This document shows positions 51,001 through 63,000 of a stretch of DNA of 64,000 nt, piece after piece. Origin of the DNA: Bombyx mori (lineage: Eukaryota; Arthropoda; Insecta; Lepidoptera; Bombycidae); contig NC_085121.1 of the NCBI RefSeq assembly GCF_030269925.1, forward strand, positions 3,985,501 through 4,049,500. The letters run 5' to 3'. The notes beneath the pieces were generated by a model, which was given only the letters and a program-made list of their open reading frames with translations, ran no database searches and had not been told where the DNA came from. Position 1 is the first letter of the stretch, and every line of letters begins with the position of its first letter. The position numbers and the translations under genes were made by a program.

Positions 51001-54000
51001 CTAGTAACTTTAATATGTTTGATGCATGCAGCAGAGATGCGCATGTTGATATGGATGTGTGGAGTGACGAGAATGGACAAGATAAGGAATGAGTATATCA
51101 GAGGAAGTGTAAAGGTAGCAGCACCCCAGTGATTGATAAATTAAAGAGCGGACGGTTAGCGTGGTATGGACATGTTATGCGTAGAGAGAAGATGCATGTG
51201 ACTAGGAGATGTATGGAAATGGTAACGCAAGATAGAGGGAGGTCGACCGAAGAAAGCATGGATGGAGTGTGTGAATGACGATATGAGAGAGAGAGAGGAG
51301 TGAGTGTAGAGATAAAAGAGAATTTAATAGAAAAAAATCGCTGTGCCGACCCTACCTAGAGGGATATAAGGTGAAGACAAAGAAGAAGATAAAATTATGG
51401 TTTGTGTAAATAACATTTTTTTGTGTGGTAAATATCATTCTCACCTCAATGGAGTTTGTTGATTCATCATATATTCACACAATAGAGTCCTCCAGCGTGC
51501 GTCAAAGTTTGCTGGGTCGCAGTGCTTGTAGATTTGACACGGCAGACGCAGGGCCATTTCCATTAGTAGTTGTGGATAATTATCGAACACGTCGAGAGCA
51601 TGACCTGATAACATTATTAATTCAGATAATCCGATAGAAAATACTTAAAAGTAAATATAACAAAATAAATGCTGTCTTTCATACTTTTGACATAGTCCTT
51701 GACGAAGAACGGTTGCATGTCCGGCAATGGTTGAGGCGGCTGCGGTTTGAGCAGTTGCTGTCCAGACGGAGTCGCACCGGCACCTGTAGGTACGTGGAAC
51801 GTTTATATAATCATCGAATACTAACAAACCTCCGTGGCTCATCTTATTGTGGGTGATTATCGTCGCTCGGATTTTGTACCGATATTTCCAGGGACATAGT
51901 AAACTACTACTAAGTTTGAAATACAGATACTTTTTCGTTAAGAGTCCATCCAATTTTTCATTTAAATGCTAGCAAATTCTTTTTTTTTTATTGCCCTTGT
52001 AGGCAAACGAGCACACGGCCTACTTGATGGTGAGTGGTTACCGTCGCCCATGGACTTCAGCAATGCCATTCAAAAATACATATGCAGCTCTGTAAACAAC
52101 AAAATTGGACGAGACAGAACGACAGAAATATATATTTGTTTTTACTGTAACTGCATTTTTAGTGTAAATTAGATCGGATTTTTTATGGGCAAGCTGAGGG
52201 GAGAAATTATGTGAACGCTTTTACTTTATAAATTTAGTATTTCTTTAAACTCAAATGGGTAATAATAATGCCTTATTTTTTGCTATTTTTAAGGCACAAT
52301 ATTTTCAAATGTTTTTTTTTTATTACTGCCCTTGTAGGGAGACGAGTATACGGCCCACTTGATGATGAGTGGTTACCGTCGCCCATGGACTTCAGCAATG
52401 CCAAGCCGCTGTCTACCGAAATCCAATAGTCTCAGTATTTCTCGCCATTTTATTGGAATACGCACTGTTAGTCTTCTCTTTCCAATAAGGCAGCAGGTGA
52501 GCCAGCACGCGATAGCAGTGCGCGGGCGCGGCGGCCCGCTCCAGCGCTGCGGCCGCCAGCCGCGACACGTGCGCCGCGCTCGTCGCGCCCGCCGCGTCCG
52601 CACGCTGCGCCGCACCGGTCGACGTCGAAGTCTTCCAACGTGCCATCAGTACACCTGACGACACAATACTTTGTCTTGCTAAACAATTTCTTCTTTCGGT
52701 ACCTTGATCTTAGTAGGGGTTGACCCAGAGGGACAATACGGGAAACGTAAACTTCACTGGTGGTAGGACCTCTTGTGAGTCCGCGCGGGTAGGTACCACC
52801 GCCTGCCTAGTTCTGCCGTGAAGCAGTAATGCGTTTCGGTTTGAAGGGTGGGGCAGCCGTTGTAACTATACTTGAGACCTTAGAACTTATCTCAAGGTCG
52901 GTGGCGCATTTGCGTTGTCGATGTCTATGTGCTCCAGTAACCACTTAACACCAGGTGGACTGTGAGCTCGTCCACCTAAGCAATAAAAAAATTAAAAAAA
53001 AAAAATAACACGTTGACTGCCATGTAGGCCAACGATGTCCCTACGCGGCGCACTGAAGTATTTATATCCATTACAATTTTCAATATTCTTACTAAGGCGT
53101 AAGAATATCTACTAGACTCTAGGAAAGACGAATCCGAACGTGCTGAGAATGAATCATGTCTAAGAGACTTAAGTATAAAACATACGTTAAAAACAAAAGA
53201 AGGCAAAGTTAGGCAATCCAGGCTCTCGCTCAATAACAGAAATCGACATAATTACTTCAGTGCACTACATAGGGCACCGATGACATACATTGCAGTCAAT
53301 GTGTTTAATAACATATATAAGGTTAAATCATTAAATATTTTTATCATTTCTGTGAATAATAAAAACTTAAAGAAATACATAGATATATCTGTAACTCAAA
53401 TTAAACTTGAAACTTTTTAAGGCAACTCATTTTGGAATTTTCAGATTTTCAGCATACTTGAATTTTCATCTTAGATTATAAATAAAAAAAAGGGTGCGTG
53501 TACGTATGTACGCGCGTAAGAAGTTATACTTTATTTTTATTAAATATATTTCTTTTCTTTTTATTTAAATTTTAATCAATTTGAAAAAAAATCGATTAAA
53601 CATCCTCAAACACGCATATTGGACATCCCTTTTCTTGACATCGTATAAATTCGATAATTCTCGGTACGGTTCGGAAAGTTCACCTGCGCTATATTCAGAA
53701 TCGCCAAGTTACGTCGGTCGTATTGTAATGAGCGATTTAGTGGGCAACTTCATTCTGTTAATTTTGTGTCACGGTGCGCGCGCATCATAAAATTTCACTC
53801 TCATCAATTTTTCATAACGCGCCTAAGGAAGTATAACTTCAAAAATACATTTATTATAACTACTATATTACAGTAATTGTTCCTTCCATTTCTAATCACG
53901 ATTCCTATATGCATAGTAATTGTCTCTTATCTACCCGCAATACTGCAACCTATAACAAATAGATATTATAATACATTTATTCCAAAGAATAACAAACTCA

Positions 54001-57000
54001 CTGAGCAGTCTCATTATGACGAGTTGTAATTCTCTTCGATTGGTCCTCTCGTGGATCGGTGGCAAGGTTTCCTCTCCCTGATTGTCGAGCTCCGACACCA
54101 ACAGTTCCAGGCGCATGATAGCTAGCTGTAGTTCACCGCGCTCAGTACGGTCTTCAGTGGGGGCATTCTCTTCAGGTTTCATGTCCAATTCTGCTACTAG
54201 CAGCTCTAACAACCTGTCTAGTACGGCTCGATCGCGTTCCAAACTTGAATCCAAGTCGCTGGCTAGCATTAGGACGACCTATAGAAAATATATACACGTA
54301 ATCATTTTTTTTTTCTTAGATGGGTGAACGACCTCACTGCAGACTTGGTGTTAAGTGGTTACTAGAGTTTTTAATTAATTCCATTCCACGACGCCCTTCA
54401 AGCGGCCAATGATCGGAGGCGCTGGCGGGACATTACAAGGAGCAAAATCCTGTCGACATATAATGGTCACGACCCTCAGCAGTGAGGAAACGACGCGAGG
54501 AGGAGGTTACTGGAGCCCATAGACATCTACAACGTAAATGCGCCACCCACCTTAAAATATAAGTTCTAAGGTCTCAGTATAGTTACAACGGCTGCCCCAC
54601 CCTTCAAACCGAAACGCATTACTGATTCACGGCAGAAATAGACAGGGTGGCGGTACCTACCCGTGCGGACTCACAAGAAGTCCTACCGCCAGTGATTACC
54701 TAAATTATAACTTTGCGGGTTTGATTTTTATTACACGATGTTATTCCTTCACCGTGGAAGTCAATCGTAAACATTTGTTGAGTACGTGTTTCATTAGAAA
54801 TATTGGTACCCGCCTGAGATTCGAGCACCGTTGCATCGCTAAATCCGAATGCACCGAACGTCTTATCCTTTAGGCCACGACGACTTCAAATATACAAATA
54901 TACAGATAAATCGAAAATAAATTACTAAGACGTGACAATTTAATAAAATTCTTCTAAGAACATACCTGGAAGAATGGTATCGCTCGTACTCCAGGCAAAT
55001 TCCTAAGAGTGGGCAGAGCGTCTAGAGCAGCCGAGAGCATGGACAGGCGCAGTGCGTGAAGCTTACGGCTTTCACTTTCGGCTTCCACGGTCTTTGAGGT
55101 TGACGCAACCGGTTGGGAAGAAGACGTCGATGGCCCAGCTGTGAAGTGATAGTTAAATTTAATACTCAAATCAAGACAAATTTCACATTTAATACATAAA
55201 ATTAATACCATTTAAGAATATAGCATAGATTAAGTTGTAGCTTATTTTGTAATTTATATTTTATATAGTTATGAGTCTCAATTTGCCACTATAGTGAAGT
55301 TTTAACAGATGCCCGCGTGCTCAAGTAATAATGTAAGTATACATAATGAAAGCATTTGTTTAAGAGCATACAAATTATGCGTGTCATTCTAGTACTAGCC
55401 TGTAACAGCGACAGGCGCAACGATGTTAGAAGCCGGCATTGTCCCAACCGTCGGAGCTGACATCGTGTCTCCTAAAAACATTCACCATTTCAAAATGCTT
55501 CCAAATAACCAGAGATTAGCACTAGTTCGTTTAAATCTAAACATCAGAAGCGTGAAGTCAGATCTACCTTTAGCAAAAATCTTTACAGACCAATTCGTGA
55601 GTTTTTTTTGGGATGATGATATCAAATCAATCAAATCAATTTAAAAAACTATAGAATAGTCAACTTTTCTTTCAAAACGTTAATGACGAAGCCAAAGAAC
55701 TGTATTATGTAAAATTATTTTAAATCTTCGGGTATCGGTGATTGTGGTCGAGTTTCAAATGTCGGGCAAACACTAGTGTAAAGAAATGATTATCATGACA
55801 ATTAATACATTAGAACCAAAAAGAGAGATAGACGGAGTGAAAGAGGCAGAGAGACTTAGTCAACAGGCGGTTATAATTTGTACAATGGCCATCTTTGCTA
55901 GAAATCTGTTCCAGATAACATTTTTTTTTGCACAGAGATTTTGAAAAACTATACAATATGACTAACAATTTTTTAATAAATCTACCGAAATGTACCAACC
56001 CTACTAATAAATAATAGACAAACACAAGAATACCTAAATATGAAATGCAATGCAATGCAATGAAATGCATTTAAAACTTTCAAATCATGGATCTCCGACT
56101 TCATACCTCTAATGTCGGGAACTAATTAAAAACTTAGAACGCATAACAATCCATCATGCTTTAAATTTTATTGGATGTAAAATTATAATAAACATGCAAA
56201 AGTGTAAATTAATTATAATATTATTATATTAGCTATTATTAATATTAGCTAACTTTCCCATACAACCAATATTATTCAAATACCACAAGCTAGCAATGTA
56301 AATAAAAACAACATAACTGAAGAATTTCGTTGCGTAACATATTTTCATTATGAACTTTTCCCAATTTAGTCAAGTAAATCTCATCTAAATTGCTAATCTT
56401 TTACGATTTTTGAAGTGAAACTTCCTTATCGGCGTTGGAAAAAAATTTACCGTCACATTTTTCGGTTACGCGTCACATTTTTCCGTTACGCGCCATCTTT
56501 TAATTAACGGCTGTATGTTCTGAAGTATGGATGCGCATTTGAGAAACCGACCTCATGTCTCAAGGTGGGTCACGGAATACATTTTGTAATTGCAATAATC
56601 CCAGGTAACCCACTTAATATCACGTGGACCGTGCTATTATTGTTATTACGTAAAATAATAGGAAGAAAAGTACCAGGGTATTATGATATCAAAGAGATGT
56701 ATTATTATAACTTTACTCTGACGTACAGCCTTCTTTATTAATTAACGGCTGTATGCTTCGATCAATAATACTACTAGATTCGCGATTAGCGCTTCAAAAA
56801 CGGCCCGAAAAATAAGACCACAAATAAATTTGTGGTCTTATTTCAAATTAGTATGGTCCAATCATAGCCAACACTAAGACGTCAAAACGCTGCAATGCGC
56901 GTTCAAAAACTGAGTAAAAAACCACCGTAACACCAAGGTTTTGGAAGGAATATCTTTTTTTGGTAAATTTATATTATTAAGTGTTTTTCATAAAATAATA

Positions 57001-60000
57001 AACACAATTATATTGTAAATAAAACACAATTTACGAATATTGTAATTGTTTGGCCAATGTTTGCAACAAGGCACCAACTATTGTAACAAACATCATCTAT
57101 TCTTGGACAGGGAATGCATAGAGTAGTTTTGTTATTTTATAATGTTATTTTTGTTTGTAGATTTCCTAGTAGCCCCTTGTCGCTGTGCACAATGGATATA
57201 TATTGTTGCGAAAGAAAGAGGAGAAGAAATATAGAACCCTTATAAAAATTCTAGAATTGTTCAATGGTGGTGGCAAATCAATGCAAAAAGTATTAAAAAA
57301 ACTTTATATGTATGTGTAAATATTTTAAGCGTATATGCTGAAAAGGATTTGTTTTCTGGGGGAAACGAACACAGCCATAAAATAAGCCTAAATTAAACTG
57401 ATTATAGAAAAATTCATTGATATAAGATTACATTATATTTGTAAAAAAGAAACCGCTCATATAAAAATGACTTCTAAAAGACAGCTATATAACAAACTGA
57501 ATCTGTTTAAAGGTAATTAAACCTACATTATTGTTTTAATTACTTCTGTATAAAGAATACGTGGAAAACATGTTTCGTGTTTCCTTTCATATTTTTTTTA
57601 CTTTATTCAATTTTATTTTTTATCACCTATTTGTTGTAATAGCGGCAATGTAAAATATTATCTACTACTTTTTTGAATCTGTCAAAAATAATTGCGACCA
57701 TACAAAACAAACCTAAAACAAATATGTATATTCTGCAACTCTATGTCTTTCAATACTTACTGTGTTCTGAGCATTGAAATGTAATACCAAGAACTACATC
57801 TAGTTCCACAATACAATAAGCACGAAATTTTAAACAAATATTTTTAACCTTATAAACTAGGCTTTAAGTATCATTTTAGAATAAATATTTTTGTACTGAT
57901 GACTTTTTATGTTCAAGTGACATTTTAAATTTATTCCATAATATTCTTTTTTTGACGAAAGGACCTAAATACATATATTTTGCAATGGTAATTAAACTTT
58001 GTGTTTAAGTATTAAGGTTTATAATAAACTGAAGTCGTTAACATTATTAAACTTTTTTCTAAGAAATGAAGATGTTTTCGTGTCTGCAAACGTGGCCACT
58101 GGAGCGTCTTATTTTTGTTCCTGATCCTTAATCTAGTACTATTATTGATCGAAGGCTGTATGTTCTGAAGTATGGATTCCGATTTGAGAAATTGACCTCA
58201 TGTCTCCAGGTGGATTACGGAAATCATTTTGTAATTCCAATAATCTCAGGGAGCCCACTTAATAATATCACGTGGACCGTGCTATTTATTACTGTTATTA
58301 CGTAAAATAATAGGAAGAAAAGTACCAGGGTATTATGATAGCAAAGAGATTTATTAATAATTAACGGCGGTATGTTCTGAAGCATGGTTTCGGATTTGAG
58401 AAATCGACCTCATGTCTCAAGGTGGGTCAAACTTCACGAACCTCAGGAACCCCATTTAACACCACGTGGACCGTGCTATTATTATTAATTTATAGGAAGA
58501 AAAGTACCAGGGTATTATGATATCAAAGAGATGTATTATTAAAATGCTGTAATAATCTTAGTAGCAAAAAGGTAAAGTGAAATAATTGTATTATTTGTAT
58601 TCATGTCTATGATAATAAAATCCTTTTGTTTAAACTTTATCTAATTTAACTTTATTTAACCAATTTCTAGAAAGTTGCATGTAGATCATTTTTCGAAAAA
58701 TAAGGCCATAAACAAGTTTCACTTCTTACGTGTGTACACTAGTACACGCACACATTTTTTATTTATTACTGAGCACTGGTCATGCCGTGCTGTCTGTCAA
58801 CACAGCAATAAATAATGCAATCTGTAAACCTTGAGGGATTTGGCGAAATAAACAAAACTGTATATGAAAATTTTGTTTTTTAATCAAACTCGTGGACGCT
58901 TTACTAAACATTCGATGCAAGACTTTATAGAAACCGTAAAAGATTGGCCAATTTAGATAAGATTTATTACTGACATAGGGTAGGACGATATGTAGGGAGG
59001 TGGGGGGGTCATTTATTATAGAAACTGTTCTTAAATGAAACATTTCTTAGGTGTCAGAATTATTAATAGAGTGCACTGCTGCCTATGACATCCTGAGCCC
59101 AGATTTTTTTGTTAACATTTACATAATGTTTAACAAGTCTTTCAGATCAGATAAGCAGACTGTCAATGTACCTAGAGGTTTTGCTTAACGATGCCCACAA
59201 CGACCACAATGTTAACAACGAAACCTCATACCTCAATCGTATTTTTTTTTTCTTACGCAGTAATCCTTTATTAATAAATAACGAACCAAAATAATTTAAC
59301 ATAAATCGATTCACACAGTAGAACAAATCTTCCAATGCGCTTAAAGGAGGCACAGTTCCCAACATACTGGCTACGTTACCTCGTTGGACAGCCAGAACTC
59401 ACTCTCTGTGCAAAGTACCAGCCAGCCTTAGCATCACTTGTAATCTCCTTCAAGCGTTTGGAGATTTCTGATAACTGTATTGTAATAACGGTTAGTCTTT
59501 CAAACCGGAACTTGTGACTGCCATTAAGTAGGTTGGCAATTTTAGAATGTTACTACTAACCATACGCGCTACTGCGTCCAGAAACTCCGCCAATACTGTC
59601 CGCGCCAGAGCCGCCGCTTTCGGAGCCACCGGAGCCCGGAACCTCGGCCGGTGACGTCCTCAGGGTGCTGCCGTCTGTCGCTGCAGTGCTGCCTTCATCG
59701 TCAGACCTGGATCCCAACAACGACGAAGTCAGTTTTATGCTCTTGGTATTTTTTATTGCTGTAGTGGATGGAAGAGTTCACGATCCACCTGGTGTTAAGT
59801 GAAGACCGGTGCAGCACACTGGTGACATCAATCACGTTAATATTTACACACTTACATAGCCTGGAATCTGGTGGCTGAAAATCAACGCTGTTCGATTCGT
59901 CTACTTTGAACAGTTTGGAAGTCGTCTTGATTTTTATTACACGATGTTATTCCTTCACCGTGGAAGCCGATTGTGAACATTTGTTAAGTACCTATTCCAT

Positions 60001-63000
60001 TAGAAAAATTGGTACCCGCCTGCGGGATTCGAACACCGGTGCATCGCTAGATACGAATGCACCGCACGTTTTATCTTTTAGGCCACGACTGTTGTATTTA
60101 GTGTTTAATATATTTTATGTTAAATTAAATAATCATAATATTTCCGGACAAAAAGTTAAATTTTATATATGCATAGTGGCGGCTACGCATCCTCGGCGCC
60201 TGCGGCCCGATGGAGCCGCTCCGCTGCCGGCCGTCCAGTTGGCTCGCAACTACAGACACGTGCGACATATATGTTTTTAAATAACGCTGCTTTCGCTTCC
60301 CTGTAATTTTTAATCTAACTTCAGCTTTAATCTGTGCTTTCTCGTTAAACTTATACTCCTTCTGTATATTCTGAATTCTTCTTGTGGTGTTGACTATTAT
60401 TGTGATAAAAGTACAAATAAACTTTATAAATCTTTTGTGAACTATCATTCAGTTCAAATCAAATCAAATCAAAAAAGTTTTATTCAGCATAAATGAAAGT
60501 ACATACTTGTTGAACGTCAAAAGAACTACCGCCACCAGTTCTAACACCCTGCGAACTAAAACTACAATATATACAAATATTTTGTGAAATTGTAACACAC
60601 CCGGGCGGTGAGACAGTAGCGTCGCTGTAGCCGGGCGCGGAGGGGGGCGGCGCGGAGGGCGGCGGGGGCGCGCGGCGCGGCTGTTCCTGAAGCGAGAGCG
60701 CGATCGCGAGCTCCACCATCGTGTCGTCGTCTGCGTCCGGCGGGATGTCCAATAGGGCTTCCAAGCCTACGAAAAATAAACAATATTATTATTTGTAATA
60801 TTGAAAAAAATACTGCAAATTGAAGGATGACTATATAAACTGTAGGGGAATGATACCCCGCCCCGCTTAGCTTACTATACAGTTATTGTGCATATAGTAA
60901 TGAGCAGCATACGTTAGTCAGTCAGTGGTCAACGTGCAGCGATCCACCGCGGTCGCTGACGCGAATAAACATGTAATTATACGTAGTGTTTTATTGACCG
61001 CTCCGCTGAGGTTTATGAAAGACAACACGCAACAAACAACCAACGCACACGCCTCCTCCTCCTTCATCTCTCCAATAAACTTCACACTTTTTTTCATATC
61101 TGCCATTCCATTCCATCGTACCACTACGAGGGCGGCACTGAAAGTTTCGGGAATTAACGAAGTGACACAACATTACTATTTAAAAATGTATTTATTGCTT
61201 TTCGAAGTTATTCTCCGCGAAAGTTGCCACATTTTTTCCATACGATGGAACCAATCATTGAAGCAACCATTCCATTCGGAAGTTGGGGTCTCCAAAATGG
61301 CCGTTTTGTAGGCGTCCACAGCTTCTTCAGGTGATGAAAATTTCTGTCCACGCAATTTATTCTTTATTTTAGGGAAAGTATAGAAATCATTAGGGCTTAG
61401 GTCGGGGCTGTACGGCGGATGGTCTAATAATTCTATGTTTTCTTGCTCTAAAAACTCTTTTGTTCTGTGCGCGGTGTGAGAACTCGCATTGTCGTGATGG
61501 AGGATGATGCGGCGGTTGCAGTTCTCTTTACGGAGTTCAGAAACGACCTGTGGCAAACAAATGCTAGCATACCATTCTGCATTAACCGTTCTTTGTCCCT
61601 CAAGAGGAATAGTCGTAACATGGCCGGTTTTGGAGACAAACGTGGCCACCATTTTTTTTTGCAACAATCCGTGAACGAACAATTTTTGTTGGCTTTAACT
61701 CATTTTCGAACACCCAAACTCGTGACTGGTTTTTTGTTTCGGGTTCGTACGCGTATATCCAGGATTCGTCACCTGATACAATGTTGTATACAGCATTTGA
61801 GGATCCTGCGTGGAATCTTTCGAGAGTTCTGACGCACCAAGTAACGCGAGCCGCTTTTTGCTCTTCACAGAGCGAATGCGGTATCCATCGGGAAAAAAAC
61901 TTTTTTACACCTAATTGTTCATGCAAGATTATTTGTATTTGACTCATGCCAATGTCTAAAGTTGCCTGAATTTCGCGGTATGTCACATGTCGATCTTCCT
62001 CAATCAGCTTACGCACAGCATCAACGTTTTCTTGGGTGACTGCAGTTTTTGGACGACCTTGACGGGGATCATCACTGAGCTTGACACGTCCACGTTGAAA
62101 CTCAGCAAACCAGCAATAAATTGTGGTTTTGGATGGGGCTTCATCACCAAATGCAGAAATCATCCGGTCAACACACTGTTTTTGTGTTAAACCACTTCGA
62201 AAGTCATGATAAATCATCGCTCTTGAATTTTCTCGAGTCAATTCCATTTTCTCAACGACTAAACAAGTTTGACAAAACCTCGTGACAAGACCGAGAATCT
62301 TTTTTTAAATAAATAAATGGTATTCGATTTTTAAAACCAAGGGGTTTTCAATTAAAAAGATTTTAATATGACAGGAACAGTGGAAATATTCCATTCCCGA
62401 TACTTGTAGTGCAGCCTAGTATTTAGCTTACTTAGCACTTTAGAGTTTAATTCGTTTTTAGGTGTTACCACCGGAACTGGACGATTCACTTTGATAATGT
62501 ACACTTAAGAGTATTTTAACGCTTGCTACAGCGCTGAAATATCGACAATTATTTAAACAAATTAGCAAGTCATGCTTCTATTAAAAACCACCAACCTCCA
62601 TCAGGGGCGAGAAGAACCATAGGCTCGAGCGAATCATCGACGTCCATGAATTGATTGTCTTGATGTTCGTCACGATTAGCACTGAGATCGGACTCGGAGA
62701 CCGCGGCCTCCGTTATGGAGCTCGTCGGCTGAGCTGTGGTCACCGAAGAAACAGCACCTAAATTCAAAATTAATTTTTTATTACGTTATATTCTAGTTAT
62801 ATATCGAAGCACGTTAAGACTAGGTGTCTTTCAGTGGTTCGTATATTTCGTCAGTTTAATTAATAAAACATATATTCGAATGTATACGGGTTTTGTTGTT
62901 CGATATATGACAGCGGAATCCTAAAAAAGGAATGTGTGACAAGAACTGATATGTAATCCTTCGAAGCAAACTGTTAACTGACTTGTTATGAACAGTTTTA

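Noticed and set aside
59714..59735. Upstream extension of UBR4 e5 in open frame (reads [12 protein letters not shown])
   Set aside because: The two bases left by e4 match only the acceptor at 59707; extension would also run into a SINE tail.
61467..61832. Plus-strand 121-residue open frame
   Set aside because: Antisense of the mariner transposase.
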